Assembly (NCBI RefSeq): GCF_000092045.1
Contig: NC_007761.1
Coordinates: 685,001 to 749,000, forward strand
Length of the DNA stretch: 64,000 nt
Direction: 5' to 3'
Origin: Rhizobium etli CFN 42
GTDB taxonomy: Bacteria > Pseudomonadota > Alphaproteobacteria > Rhizobiales > Rhizobiaceae
Every line of letters starts with the position of its first letter. Position 1 is the first letter of the stretch. Under the pieces are notes generated by a model, which was not told the origin of the DNA, did not search any database, and saw only the letters and a list, made by a program, of their open reading frames with translations. Position numbers and translations under genes: made by a program. Positions 16,381 through 25,356 of the stretch are shown one piece after another.

Positions 16381-17433
16381 ATGAAGAGCTCATTTATTTC
16401 AAGTTCGGCCATTCAGAATGCGATGCGGTTGACGATCCGTCAGGCGCAGAACCAGATGACGAAGGCGACGATGGAAGCGACGACCGGAGTCTACGCGGAT
16501 ATCGGTGTTTCGCTGGGAGGCAATGCCGCCAGAAGCGTGGATTTCACCCGCGAGACCGACCGAATAGACTCGATCAAATCAAGCAATTCGCTCGTCACCG
16601 CGCGCATGGAATCCTCGCAGCTCGGCCTTTCCAAGATGAAGGATGTCGGCGACGGCCTCGTGTCGAAGCTGACCGCGCTCCAGGGAAGCCATGATCCCGG
16701 CAGCATCACCGTCGCCATTCAGTCGGCGACCAGCGCACTGTCGACCATGATGGATACGGCCAACACCGTGGTGAACGGGGAATACCTGTTCTCCGGCATC
16801 AATACCGACGTGCAGCCGCTGACCGACAAGACGACCGCCACGAGTGCGGCGATCGTTACCGCCCTGAACACCTATGCGGCCGGTCTTGTCCCGCCGAAAG
16901 CGGTCAGCGATCTCACGGGCGCCGAGATGAGCACTTTCATCACGACGACGGTTGAGCCGATGTTCAGCGAAGCGAGCTGGACCAACACGACGACCGGCTG
17001 GTCGCAGGCATCAAGCCAGAACATGACGAGCCGCATCAGCAACTCGGAAGTGATCGAGTCCTCGACCAATGCCAATTCCGAAGGCATGCGCTATATGGCG
17101 CTCGCCTCGGTTATGACCACCGCGCTGCTCGGCCAGAACCTCAGCACCGATGCAATGACGACGGTGTCCAAGCAGGCCATCAGCTACACGGCGAAGGCCA
17201 CGAGCGGTCTCGTGACACAGGCAAGCCAGCTCGGCCTCTCGCAGGAGCGCGTCAAGAAGTCCAACGACGCTCTCGACGCCCAGTCGAACATCATCAAGAA
17301 CAAGCTGGTCGATCTTCAGGGCGTCGACCCGTACGAAGCCTCGACCCTCGTCAAGACTTTGGAAACGCAGCTTGAAACCGCTTACACGATCGTCTCGAAG
17401 ATCCAGCAGCTGAGTCTCGTGAACTACCTTTGA
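16381..17433 (+). CDS. flgL: FlgL, hook-filament junction protein 3 (HAP3)
   Basis: 350 residues. Flagellin-like N-terminal helices (MKSSFISSSAIQNAMRLTIR, QAQNQMTKATMEATTGVY), the phrase MDTANTVVNGEYLFSGINTD typical of FlgL, and a C-terminal helix (TLETQLETAYTIVSKIQQLS). Links FlgK to the first flagellins. Starts 3 bases after flgK. Confidence 0.92.
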   Translation: MKSSFISSSAIQNAMRLTIRQAQNQMTKATMEATTGVYADIGVSLGGNAARSVDFTRETDRIDSIKSSNSLVTARMESSQLGLSKMKDVGDGLVSKLTALQGSHDPGSITVAIQSATSALSTMMDTANTVVNGEYLFSGINTDVQPLTDKTTATSAAIVTALNTYAAGLVPPKAVSDLTGAEMSTFITTTVEPMFSEASWTNTTTGWSQASSQNMTSRISNSEVIESSTNANSEGMRYMALASVMTTALLGQNLSTDAMTTVSKQAISYTAKATSGLVTQASQLGLSQERVKKSNDALDAQSNIIKNKLVDLQGVDPYEASTLVKTLETQLETAYTIVSKIQQLSLVNYL

Positions 17434-17469
17434 TGAGCAAAGGCGCGCAGTATAAAGAAGGATGCATGA

Positions 17470-17817
17470 ATGTATCAGTTCTCATATGCCGAGGTCATGC
17501 AGGACTCGGTGGCCGACGCGAAAGAGCGGGAATGGCAGGTTCTCGACCGGTCCATAGAACTGCTGTCGTTGGCGCGCGACAAGGAAAAATACGGTCGGGA
17601 AGCCATTGAAGCTCTGTTTTATACGCGCCGGGTATGGATCAGCTTTATCGAGGATCTGAAACATCCAGATAACCAGCTGGATGTCCAGCTCAGGGCCAAC
17701 CTCATCTCGATTGCGATCTGGATATTGAAGGAATGCGACAGGATCAGAAAACGTCTGTCTAATAACTACCAGGGCATCATCGACGTTACCACCATCATCA
17801 GGGATGGACTTAAATGA
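17470..17817 (+). CDS. flaF: FlaF, flagellin synthesis regulator
   Basis: 115 residues ([20 protein letters not shown]), matching FlaF, a protein specific to alphaproteobacteria. In Caulobacter FlaF is needed for flagellin translation and acts opposite to FlbT, which is encoded next with a 4-base overlap (ATGA). All helical, cytoplasmic, no signal peptide. Both genes lie behind the hook and junction genes, which fits a check that links hook completion to flagellin production. Confidence 0.92.
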   Translation: MYQFSYAEVMQDSVADAKEREWQVLDRSIELLSLARDKEKYGREAIEALFYTRRVWISFIEDLKHPDNQLDVQLRANLISIAIWILKECDRIRKRLSNNYQGIIDVTTIIRDGLK

Positions 17818-18263
17818 AAAGCACACTTCGCATTTCTCTGAAAGCCGGAGAAAGAATCTTCATCAACGGCGCCGTCCTGCGTGTCGACCGCAAGGTCGCG
17901 CTGGAATTCCTGAATGATGTGACGTTCCTTCTCGAGAACCACGTCCTCCAGCCGGAAGGCGCAACGACGCCCCTGCGCCAGCTCTATTTCATCGCGCAGA
18001 TGATCCTCATCAATCCCGAGGGCAAGGACCACTCGACGGCGATGTTCCGCAAGTCGATCACCATGCTGCTCACCTGCTTCAAGAACGAAGAGATCCTCGC
18101 GGAACTAAAGCGGATCGACGCGCTTGTGTCGACCGGCCGCGCCTTCGACGCATTGAAGGCCATCCGCGGTCTCTACGCGATCGAAGACAACATCCTCAAC
18201 AATCAGGAACTGCCGCCGACGATGGTCGAGCAGATTCGCAGGGAGATCGCACCATGGCGGTAG
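17814..18263 (+). CDS. flbT: FlbT, post-transcriptional flagellin regulator
   Basis: 149 residues ([20 protein letters not shown], then [20 protein letters not shown]). In Caulobacter FlbT binds the 5' leader of the flagellin mRNA fljK and lowers its stability until the hook is complete; in some relatives it acts positively. In this window the leaders of flaA, flaB and flaC share a pairing that can hide the ribosome binding site, which makes them obvious candidate targets. Overlaps flaF by 4 bases and flgD by 10. Confidence 0.93.
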   Translation: MKSTLRISLKAGERIFINGAVLRVDRKVALEFLNDVTFLLENHVLQPEGATTPLRQLYFIAQMILINPEGKDHSTAMFRKSITMLLTCFKNEEILAELKRIDALVSTGRAFDALKAIRGLYAIEDNILNNQELPPTMVEQIRREIAPWR

Positions 18264-18682
18264 ACGCAACGTCAAGCGTGACGAGCTCGACCTCGACGAG
18301 CTCGTCGAGCTCGGCCCAGAGCAAGGCGACGCTTAACTACGATAATTTCCTTCAGCTGCTCATCGCGCAGATGAAGAACCAGGATCCGACCGATCCGATG
18401 GATGCAAGCGAGCAGGTCGCTCAGCTGGCCACTTTCTCGCAGGTCGAGCAGACGATTCAGACCAACACCAAGCTGGATACGCTTCTGGCAAGTTCGAGCC
18501 TGACCCAGGCGAGCAGCTATGTCGGCAAATATATGGAAAGCGCCGACGGCACCGTCAAAGGCGTCATCGATTCCGTCAAGGTTTATTCCGACGGCATCAT
18601 TGCGACGACCACGGATGGCGATAAGATACTCGTGCAGGCGGGAATCACTGTTGCCGACGAGGCGCCGAGCAGCAGCTCCTGA
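18254..18682 (+). CDS. flgD: FlgD, hook-capping protein (short form)
   Basis: 142 residues. A Ser/Thr-rich start, then the hook-cap domain ([40 protein letters not shown]). E. coli FlgD has about 230 residues with added Ig-like domains, which are absent here. I see no frameshift; the short form seems normal for rhizobia. It directs assembly of FlgE at the hook tip. Starts inside the end of flbT. Confidence 0.9.
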   Translation: MAVDATSSVTSSTSTSSSSSAQSKATLNYDNFLQLLIAQMKNQDPTDPMDASEQVAQLATFSQVEQTIQTNTKLDTLLASSSLTQASSYVGKYMESADGTVKGVIDSVKVYSDGIIATTTDGDKILVQAGITVADEAPSSSS

Positions 18683-18721
18683 CGCAAAGGGCCGCCAGCG
18701 CGCCCGACATGCCGATCAATT

Positions 18722-18745
18722 GCAGCCCTGTTATAGCGGGGCTGC
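18722..18745 (+). other. Stem-loop between flgD and fliQ
   Basis: GCAGCCC (18722-18728) / GGGCTGC (18739-18745), 10-base loop, not followed by a T-run. More likely an mRNA-stabilising or attenuating structure than a terminator. Confidence 0.4.
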
Positions 18746-18772
18746 TTCGAGGCGATATGAGGTTGCCTTCAG

Positions 18773-19039
18773 ATGAATGAAGCTGATGCATTGGATCTGT
18801 TCCAGGCGGCAATCTGGACCGTGCTGATTGCCTCCGGTCCGGCGGTCCTCGCCGCGATGGTGGTGGGTCTCGTCATTGCCTTGATCCAGGCGTTGACCCA
18901 GGTGCAGGAAGCGACACTCACCTTCGTGCCGAAGATTGTCGCAGTGCTCGTCGTGGTCGGAATCACCGCCCCCTTCGTCGGCTCGCAGATCTCCATTTTC
19001 ACCAATCTGGTCTTTTCGCGCATCCAGTCCGGCTTCTAG
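18773..19039 (+). CDS. fliQ: FliQ, flagellar type III export gate protein
   Basis: 88 residues with two membrane helices (AAIWTVLIASGPAVLAAMVV and VPKIVAVLVVVGITAPFVGS), and the family phrase LIQALTQVQEATLTFVPKI. Forms the export gate with FliP and FliR. The start ATG overlaps an upstream ATGA; alignment supports MNEADALDLFQ. Confidence 0.93.
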   Translation: MNEADALDLFQAAIWTVLIASGPAVLAAMVVGLVIALIQALTQVQEATLTFVPKIVAVLVVVGITAPFVGSQISIFTNLVFSRIQSGF

Positions 19040-19173
19040 TGCGCAGCGGTGCTACGCCTCCACGAAAGGCTGAACCGCTTCTCAGCCACCTTCGCGCAAG
19101 CTTCGCCATTTAATTCTCGATCCGAATTGGGCGGACCCATGTCCGCCTCCTCTCATGAAGAGACGGAATCGTC

Positions 19174-21261
19174 ATGGCGCAACCACCTGCACTCCCCCTT
19201 CCGAAAGTCGCCCCGAGCCTGCGCGATATCGGTTTTGCCCTCGGCATCATCGGCATCATCTGCATTCTCTTCCTGCCGATCCCGCCGTTCCTGATCGATA
19301 TGGGGCTGGCCTTCTCGATCGCCTTCTCGGTGCTGATCCTGATGGTCGCGCTGTGGATCCAGAAGCCGCTCGACTTCTCGTCCTTTCCGACCATTCTGCT
19401 GATCGCCACGATGACACGGCTGGCGCTCAACATCGCGACGACCCGCGTCATCCTGTCCCACGGCAACGAGGGCCACGATGCGGCCGGCGGCGTTATTGCC
19501 GGTTTCGCCAGTCTGGTCATGTCCGGCGACTTCGTGATCGGTCTGATCGTCTTCCTGATCCTCATCACCATCAACTTCATCGTCATCACCAAGGGTGCCA
19601 CGCGTATCGCCGAAGTCGGCGCCCGTTTCACCCTCGATGCCATTCCCGGCAAGCAGATGTCGATCGATGCCGATCTTTCGGCCGGCATCATCGATGAGAA
19701 GGAAGCCCAGCGCCGGCGCAGGGAGCTCGAGGAGGAAAGCTCCTTCTTCGGGGCGATGGACGGTGCCTCGAAATTCGTGCGCGGCGACGCCGTCGCCGGT
19801 CTCATCATCACCGCGATCAACGTCTTCGGCGGCATCATCATCGGCTATTTCCGTCATGGCATGCCGATCGGTGAAGCGGCTGACGTCTTCGTCAAGCTCT
19901 CCGTCGGCGATGGTCTCGTCTCGCAGATGCCGGCCCTCATCGTCTCGCTCGCCGCCGGCCTTCTCGTGTCGCGCGGCGGCACCACCGGCTCAACCGACCA
20001 GGCGGTCGTCAATCAGCTGAGCGGCTATCCCCGCGCGCTCTCCGTCTCGGCCGTGCTGATGTTCGTTCTCGGCCTGATGCCGGGCCTGCCGACCATTCCC
20101 TTCACCGTCCTCGGCGGTCTTCTGGCCTTCGGCGCCTGGTTCATTCCGCGGCAGGTCGAGGCCGAAAACAAGCTTCGCCGCGAACAGGAGGAAAAGAAGG
20201 TCGTCCAGAGCAAGGAACTGGAGAAGGATTCGGTCAAGTCGGTGCTCCGCACCTCCGAAATCGAGCTCGCGCTCGGCAAGATGGTGTCGACCCGCCTGCT
20301 CGGCGCCCATCAGGAGCTGGCGTTCCGCGTCGGCAAGATGCGCAAGAAGTTCGCCACCCAATACGGTTTCGTCGTGCCGGAAATCAAGGTCACGGACGAC
20401 ATCGCCATCGCCGAGAAGTCCTATCAGATCCGCATCCACGGCACGACGGTCGCATCCAATCTGCTGCGCGTCGGCGAAGTCCTCGTCGTCACCGGCGCCG
20501 GTCGCAAGCCCAGCATTCCCGGCGACGAAATCCGCGAACCCGCTTTCGGCATGCCGGCCGTCTCGATCCTCGAAAACTTCGCCGACGACTTGAAGCGCGA
20601 AGGCTTCCAGCCGATCGACAACGTCTCCGTCGTGCTCACGCACATGAGCGAGGTCATCCGCAACAACCTGCCGCAGCTTCTGTCCTACAAGGACGTCAAG
20701 GTGCTGATCGATCGCCTCGACCCGGAATACAAGAAGCTCGCCGATGAGATCTGCTCGTCGCATATGTCCTATTCCGGTCTGCAGGCGGTGCTCAAGCTCC
20801 TGCTTGCCGAGCGGGTGTCGATCCGCAACCTGCATCTCATTCTCGAAGCGGTAGCCGAGCTTGCCCCGCATGTCCGGAAGACCGAGCAGATCGTCGAGCA
20901 TGTCCGCATCCGCATGGCCCAGCAGCTCTGCGGCGATCTCGCCGACAATGGCGTATTGCGTGTGCTGCGCCTCGGCAGCAAATGGGATCTCGCCTTCCAC
21001 CAGGCGCTGAAGCGCGATGCCAAGGGCGAAGTGATCGAATTCGATATCGATCCACGCAGCCTGGAGGAATTCAGCGAGCAGGCCAGCAAAGTTATCCGTG
21101 AGTTCATGGATCGCGGCCTGCCATTCGCCCTTGTCACGTCGCCGGAAACACGCTCCTATGTGCGTATGATCATCGAACGGCTGTTCGCCACGCTCCCGGT
21201 CCTGTCGCATGTCGAATTGGCCAAGGGCATCGAGATAAAGATTTTGGGCTCGATTTCATGA
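19174..21261 (+). CDS. flhA: FlhA, flagellar export protein
   Basis: 695 residues. About eight membrane helices in the first 320 residues, with the cytoplasmic loop of the FHIPEP family ([59 protein letters not shown]). The C-terminal half (about 350-695) is the cytoplasmic ring that docks export substrates and chaperones ([20 protein letters not shown]). It overlaps fliR by 4 bases (ATGA). The 135 bases before it hold no clear promoter that I could find. Confidence 0.96.
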   Translation: MAQPPALPLPKVAPSLRDIGFALGIIGIICILFLPIPPFLIDMGLAFSIAFSVLILMVALWIQKPLDFSSFPTILLIATMTRLALNIATTRVILSHGNEGHDAAGGVIAGFASLVMSGDFVIGLIVFLILITINFIVITKGATRIAEVGARFTLDAIPGKQMSIDADLSAGIIDEKEAQRRRRELEEESSFFGAMDGASKFVRGDAVAGLIITAINVFGGIIIGYFRHGMPIGEAADVFVKLSVGDGLVSQMPALIVSLAAGLLVSRGGTTGSTDQAVVNQLSGYPRALSVSAVLMFVLGLMPGLPTIPFTVLGGLLAFGAWFIPRQVEAENKLRREQEEKKVVQSKELEKDSVKSVLRTSEIELALGKMVSTRLLGAHQELAFRVGKMRKKFATQYGFVVPEIKVTDDIAIAEKSYQIRIHGTTVASNLLRVGEVLVVTGAGRKPSIPGDEIREPAFGMPAVSILENFADDLKREGFQPIDNVSVVLTHMSEVIRNNLPQLLSYKDVKVLIDRLDPEYKKLADEICSSHMSYSGLQAVLKLLLAERVSIRNLHLILEAVAELAPHVRKTEQIVEHVRIRMAQQLCGDLADNGVLRVLRLGSKWDLAFHQALKRDAKGEVIEFDIDPRSLEEFSEQASKVIREFMDRGLPFALVTSPETRSYVRMIIERLFATLPVLSHVELAKGIEIKILGSIS

Positions 21262-22010
21262 TAACAGACCCGCAAGGGACGGTTCTCGCGCTGTTTCTGG
21301 TTTTCTGCCGGATCGGCGGCTGTGTGCTGGTTCTTCCGGGTTTTTCCTCGGCGCGCGTGCCTGAACAGCTGCGCGTCTTCATTGCCCTCGCGCTGTCGAT
21401 CGCCGTCATGCCGCTGCTCTGGGACACCGTTTATCCGGCCGTCCATACGGGATCCGCGACCTATATCGGCCTGATCTTCAGCGAATCACTGATCGGCGTG
21501 ATGTACGGCATGCTGGCGAGAATCTATACGCTTGGCATGCAATTCGCCGCGACGATCATCGCCATGATGGTCGGTTATACCCAGCCGGGCTCCGCCGACG
21601 TCATCGAAGACTCGCCGGAGACCAGCCTTACCGCCTTCATCACCTTTGCCGGCATCATGATTCTCTTCATCATGGATTTCCATCACATCGTTTTCCGCGC
21701 GCTGATCGATTCCTACACGACCATGCCCTTCGGCGGATTGACGCAAATGCGCGCGACGCTGATCTCCTTCACCGACACGCTGGAGCAGACGACCTACATC
21801 ATGCTGCGTCTGTCGAGCCCGTTTCTGATCTACGGCATGATCTTCAACGTCTCGATCGGCTTCATCAACAAGCTGGCGCCACAGATCCCGGTCTACTTCA
21901 TTTCCACGCCCTATCTGCTGATGGGCGGCCTTTTCCTGTTTTATGTCTCGGTCGCGGCGCTGGTCAGCCAGTTCGGCCAGGCCTTCAGTTCGATCTATAT
22001 CGGGCGATGA
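21258..22010 (+). CDS. fliR: FliR, flagellar export gate protein
   Basis: 250 residues, six or so membrane helices, with the family features [20 protein letters not shown] near the start and [20 protein letters not shown] near the end. Third member of the FliP-FliQ-FliR gate. Translationally coupled to flhA. Confidence 0.95.
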   Translation: MITDPQGTVLALFLVFCRIGGCVLVLPGFSSARVPEQLRVFIALALSIAVMPLLWDTVYPAVHTGSATYIGLIFSESLIGVMYGMLARIYTLGMQFAATIIAMMVGYTQPGSADVIEDSPETSLTAFITFAGIMILFIMDFHHIVFRALIDSYTTMPFGGLTQMRATLISFTDTLEQTTYIMLRLSSPFLIYGMIFNVSIGFINKLAPQIPVYFISTPYLLMGGLFLFYVSVAALVSQFGQAFSSIYIGR

Positions 22011-22017
22011 GGCTGAT

Positions 22018-22431
22018 ATGATCGAGAAGAGCCGCTCCCAAAAACTCAAACGTCTGCTGTCGGTGCAGCGGCATATCGAGAGGATGGCGGAGAACGACCT
22101 GGCCGAAACCAGCCGTCAGCGCATCGAGGTCAATGCGGCGATGGACGACGTCATCGTTGCTCTCGGTTCGATGGACCCGGTCCACCACGCCTTCTCACAG
22201 AATTATGCCGACCGATTCGGCAGGCTGACAATCAAGGATCAGCAGCTGACCGGCATGCAGCAGATCCACGAGATGCGGCTGTCGCGCGAGCGCGCCAAGG
22301 CCGATCGGCTGGAAGAAGGCATGAAAGGGGCCTTGGACGCCGAGCGCCGCGAGGCCGACGACAATGCTGTTTACGATGTAATCGACCAGCAATTCGCAAC
22401 GCCAGCCTCCAGCAAGCTTCAAAAACCATAA
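22018..22431 (+). CDS. Small coiled-coil protein, FliJ-like
   Basis: 137 residues (MIEKSRSQKLKRLLSVQRHI), almost all helical and rich in Arg, Glu, Ala (LTGMQQIHEMRLSRERAKAD). No membrane segment or signal peptide. Size, shape and place right after fliR suit FliJ, the export chaperone that stimulates FliI through FlhA, but I see no diagnostic motif. It starts 7 bases after fliR. Confidence 0.6.
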   Translation: MIEKSRSQKLKRLLSVQRHIERMAENDLAETSRQRIEVNAAMDDVIVALGSMDPVHHAFSQNYADRFGRLTIKDQQLTGMQQIHEMRLSRERAKADRLEEGMKGALDAERREADDNAVYDVIDQQFATPASSKLQKP

Positions 22432-22462
22432 TCGTTGCGATCTTAATTCAGAGGATTGTAAC

Positions 22463-23026
22463 GTGGCTATTTCGCCCCCCAGTGATCTGGTCCTGGACGT
22501 GGTCAAAGCTGCCGACCCCATGGAGGTTCAGGCAGCCCAGGAAAAATTGAAGGCAAATCGTGCGGCCTTTGCCGCGACGAGCCTCGCCGAGAACGGCAAG
22601 GGCTTCTCCAATACGGTCGACGTTCTCGATCATATCGGCCAGAAGAGCGGCCTCTCCCATATTCAGAACCGCACCAAGACCGAGGAGGTTCCGGAAAGCT
22701 ACCGGAAGTTCGAGGCCATGGTGCTGCAGAACTTCGTCAAGTCGATGCTGCCGAGCGAGAGCGAAGACGTTTACGGCAAGGGCGCGACCGGCGATATCTG
22801 GAAGGGCATGATGGCCGAGCAGCTCGGCAACACCATGGCCAAGGGCGACGGCATCGGCATCGCCAAGCAGATGTACAGCGAGCAGCTGCGCCGTCAGGAA
22901 GGCAAGATCGTCAACGCTTCGACCGATGATCGTGACCGCAACACCGCGCTCAGCATGATCGACGACTTCCAGCGCAAGACCTTTGGCACGCCGACGGCGG
23001 ACGCCAAGACCGATAGAACAGGATGA
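22463..23026 (+). CDS. flgJ: FlgJ-type rod-binding protein (no muramidase domain)
   Basis: 187 residues from a GTG start (AGAGGA lies 9-14 bases upstream). Residues about 75-140 hold the rod-binding domain of FlgJ (YRKFEAMVLQNFVKSMLPSE, WKGMMAEQLGNTMAKGDGIG). The C-terminal glucosaminidase domain of enterobacterial FlgJ is missing, as usual in alphaproteobacteria; the transglycosylase at 11903 may supply that activity. The last codons and the TGA fall inside the RIME-like palindrome at 23015, so the C-terminus (DRTG) is shaped by that repeat. Confidence 0.85.
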   Translation: MAISPPSDLVLDVVKAADPMEVQAAQEKLKANRAAFAATSLAENGKGFSNTVDVLDHIGQKSGLSHIQNRTKTEEVPESYRKFEAMVLQNFVKSMLPSESEDVYGKGATGDIWKGMMAEQLGNTMAKGDGIGIAKQMYSEQLRRQEGKIVNASTDDRDRNTALSMIDDFQRKTFGTPTADAKTDRTG

Positions 23027-23128
23027 TTTCAGGCCTGTTGGCCTAAAATCGAAATCCTGTTCTCAATTATTAGTTAGAGCATGATGTCGTCCCGAAAACC
23101 GCGCACACTTTTCGGCATCATGCTCTAA
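23015..23128. repeat. RIME-type intergenic palindromic element
   Basis: About 114 bases with two large palindromes. The first has AGAACAGGAT (23015-23024) against ATCCTGTTCT (23053-23062), with GGC/GCC inside. The second has TTAGAGCATGATG at its left end against CATCATGCTCTAA at 23116-23128, with CGAAAA / TTTTCG inside. Two palindromes of over 30 bases in about 110 bases is the description of RIME, the Rhizobium-specific intergenic mosaic element. It occupies the flgJ-flgN gap. Confidence 0.75.
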
Positions 23129-23150
23129 GCGACGCATAATCGAGGGTACA

Positions 23151-23516
23151 ATGGAAATAATTTCGAACGAATACAGGATCAAATCCGTCCTCGGACGCCT
23201 CGAGATGATCATCGACAATGAGAATACCCGGATCGGCAACGATCCGCAGTTCGATCTCAAGGTCTCCAATGCGCATAAGAGCCGCTGCCTCTACGAGCTG
23301 TCGATGCTTTTCCGCGATACCGATCCGGCCGAGCTTGCCGCTTCCCACCTCGATCAGTTGCACGGCTTGAAGAAGAAGCTGGTGCTCAACGCCCGGCGCG
23401 TCGAAGCGCATCTCGAAGCGGTTCGTGCCGTGGCCGACCTCCTGAAGAATGCGGTTCAGGACGCCGACGCCGACGGCACCTATTCCCAGGAACAATTCGC
23501 CGCGCGTGGGAACTGA
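23151..23516 (+). CDS. FlgN-like flagellar chaperone (tentative)
   Basis: 121 residues (MEIISNEYRIKSVLGRLEMI), all-helical, acidic, cytoplasmic. The pattern of a long N-terminal helix, a Cys-containing middle (KSRCLYELSMLFRDTDPAEL) and a basic helix (LKKKLVLNARRVEAHLEAVR) resembles the FlgN family, chaperones of FlgK and FlgL. It lies 124 bases after flgJ, across the RIME element, and overlaps the next gene (TGATG). The function is inferred from size and context. Confidence 0.6.
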   Translation: MEIISNEYRIKSVLGRLEMIIDNENTRIGNDPQFDLKVSNAHKSRCLYELSMLFRDTDPAELAASHLDQLHGLKKKLVLNARRVEAHLEAVRAVADLLKNAVQDADADGTYSQEQFAARGN

Positions 23517-24055
23517 TGATCAAGCTCGTCCTCACCGGTATCTGGGTTTGCGCCATTACCTTGGCCTCGGTCTATTTTTCGGTGTACCTGGCGACGGCGC
23601 CGGCACCTGCGGCAACGGATTCCAAGCAGAGCGCGCTCGAATTGGTGAAGGGCGAAACAATCACTGTGCCGGTCATCGGCGACGGTGGGATTACTGGTTA
23701 TTTTCTCGGCCGCATTTCCTTCATGATGAACAAGGACATGCTGAAGGGCGTGACCTTGCCGCTGACCGAGATGACGACCGACGAACTTTTCAGCCTGCTC
23801 GTCGGCAACAAGATGGTCGATCTTGCCCACATCAAATCCTTCGACCCGAAGGCCTTTCGCGAGGAGATCAGGAAGGGCATGAACGAGCGCCTCGGCGGCG
23901 AGTATGTCGCCGACGTGATGCTGGAGCAGCTCGATTATCTCTCCAAGGAAGAGGTCAAGCAAAATTCGGCCGGTCAACCGAAGAAGCTCGGCGCACCGGT
24001 CAAGATCATCGAGGGCACGCCAGCTGAGGGAGCGCCGGCCCCGGCCGCCCATTGA
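23516..24055 (+). CDS. Membrane-anchored protein of unknown function at the end of the flagellar operon
   Basis: 179 residues. One N-terminal membrane helix (LVLTGIWVCAITLASVYFSV), then a periplasmic part with VPVIGDGGITGYFLGRISFM and a helical C-terminus ending in a Pro/Ala tail (EGAPAPAAH). I do not recognise the family. The topology (one membrane helix, periplasmic domain of about 150 residues) is like FliL, but fliL-type genes in rhizobia usually sit next to fliP, and I see no convincing FliL motif. The start overlaps the stop of the FlgN-like gene, so it is coupled to it. A strong terminator follows. Confidence 0.7.
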   Translation: MIKLVLTGIWVCAITLASVYFSVYLATAPAPAATDSKQSALELVKGETITVPVIGDGGITGYFLGRISFMMNKDMLKGVTLPLTEMTTDELFSLLVGNKMVDLAHIKSFDPKAFREEIRKGMNERLGGEYVADVMLEQLDYLSKEEVKQNSAGQPKKLGAPVKIIEGTPAEGAPAPAAH

Positions 24056-24077
24056 AACACCGGATTATCGATGCAGC

Positions 24078-24107
24078 AACGGCGCCTTCGGGCGCCGTTT
24101 GTCGTTG
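24078..24107 (+). terminator. Terminator of the flagellar operon
   Basis: AACGGCGCC (24078-24086) / GGCGCCGTT (24091-24099) with a TTCG tetraloop, then TGTCGTT. It marks the end of the flagellar run. Confidence 0.85.
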
Positions 24108-24346
24108 GGCCGCCTTTGGTTAATAAACTACTTATACGAGCATAAAAATCCAAGGAATTTTCCTAAGGGTTGTTTGAAACCGTCCTGTTATATCAGGTGG
24201 CACAGCTTGGCATGCGCCGTTTCCGCGATCGGGGCGACGTCGTTCCATGCGTGACGCGACCGGTCCTTTCGAGACCTCCGGGGTGCGGATATGGGCTTGT
24301 TTTCCGGGATGTCGGGCGCATGACGCACCCTCGGCAGGAGGTAGGA

Positions 24347-25186
24347 ATGAATTTGATTGCAAACTTCGCGGTGCTTGCGTCGCGGCGGACGATCTTCGAT
24401 CTGCCGGTCTGCGATCTCGGCTGGGACGATGCCCTCGTTTTCATCAACGAGCTCGCCTCCATCCCCGTCGGTCAGACCGTGGTTTGCTTCGTCAACGCCC
24501 ATAACATGCTGACGGCGCTGCGGGACGATGAATATTACCGGATCATGTCGCGCAATCTGGTGCTGCCGGACGGCATCGGCCTCAACATCGCTTCGCAGAT
24601 CTCTCATGGCGCGCCATTTCCCGCCAATTTGAACGGCACTGATTTCGTCCCGGCCTTCCTCACCTTCATGGAGGCCCCGCGCCGCATCGGCCTTATCGGC
24701 GGCAAGCGCTCGGTCGTCGAGGCGGCGGCGGAGAATTTCCGCAAGCACACGCCGTGGCACGAATTTGTCGTTATTTCTGACGGTTTTTTCGACAAGGTCG
24801 ACTCCACGGATGTCATCGCGGAGATCGAGCGCCAGAAACTCGATATTCTGATCGTCGGCATGGGGACGCCGCTGCAGGAGAAATGGGTTCACGACAATAT
24901 CCGTGCCGACCATGCGCGCCTTGTGCTGACGGTGGGCGCTCTCTTCGACTTCGTCTCCGGCGCCGTGCCGCGGGCGCCGAAGACGGTGCGGATGATGCGT
25001 CTGGAATGGGCCTATCGCTTGATGCAGGAGCCCGCGCGCCTTTGGCGGCGTTACATCGTCGGCATTCCGGTCTTCCTCTTTCATGTCCTGCGCTACCGCT
25101 TCCGGCGGCGCGAAAGAATTCTTAGCCAGCCGGAAGAGCCCCGCGGCGTCGTGCAGCCGCCGGCCGACCGCAAGAAGGCGAGCTGA
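24347..25186 (+). CDS. WecG/TagA/CpsF-family glycosyltransferase
   Basis: 279 residues from ATG 24347, which has AGGAGG 5 bases before it; longer open frame upstream is not supported. Family features: VCFVNAHNMLTALRDDEYYR, VLPDGIGLNIASQ, LNGTDFVPAFL, IGLIGGKRSVVEAAAENFRK, ILIVGMGTPLQEKWV, and VGALFDFVSGAVPRAPK. These enzymes add a second sugar (such as N-acetylmannosaminuronic acid or N-acetylmannosamine) to a lipid-linked precursor of a surface polysaccharide. The C-terminal 50 residues are basic. It is followed by a chain-length determinant, but no polymerase or flippase gene is present. Confidence 0.88.
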   Translation: MNLIANFAVLASRRTIFDLPVCDLGWDDALVFINELASIPVGQTVVCFVNAHNMLTALRDDEYYRIMSRNLVLPDGIGLNIASQISHGAPFPANLNGTDFVPAFLTFMEAPRRIGLIGGKRSVVEAAAENFRKHTPWHEFVVISDGFFDKVDSTDVIAEIERQKLDILIVGMGTPLQEKWVHDNIRADHARLVLTVGALFDFVSGAVPRAPKTVRMMRLEWAYRLMQEPARLWRRYIVGIPVFLFHVLRYRFRRRERILSQPEEPRGVVQPPADRKKAS

Positions 25187-25257
25187 GCCTGCAGTGCCGC
25201 GGGTTTGATGCAAGCAGCGCTATCGAGGAACCGGACCGCAATTCTTGCCAGCTGCGG

Positions 25258-25265
25258 TTAACCAT
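25258..25265 (+). promoter_or_regulatory. TTAACCAT half-site upstream of the chain-length gene
   Basis: A single TTAACCAT, the form of CtrA half-sites, about 100 bases before the Wzz-like gene. No left half at the right distance. Weak evidence. Confidence 0.25.
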
Positions 25266-25356
25266 TTCTTTGCCATGAAAATTTAGAGTGGCTTAATCAT
25301 CTGCATCGTGTGCGGATGAGTAAACTCGGCCATCATGTGCATGAGATGTGGCGCAA

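Noticed and set aside
18254..18682. FlgD as a truncated or frameshifted gene
   Set aside because: The short form carries the complete hook-cap domain, stops cleanly and has normal spacing to fliQ. Other rhizobial FlgD proteins are, as I recall, also short.
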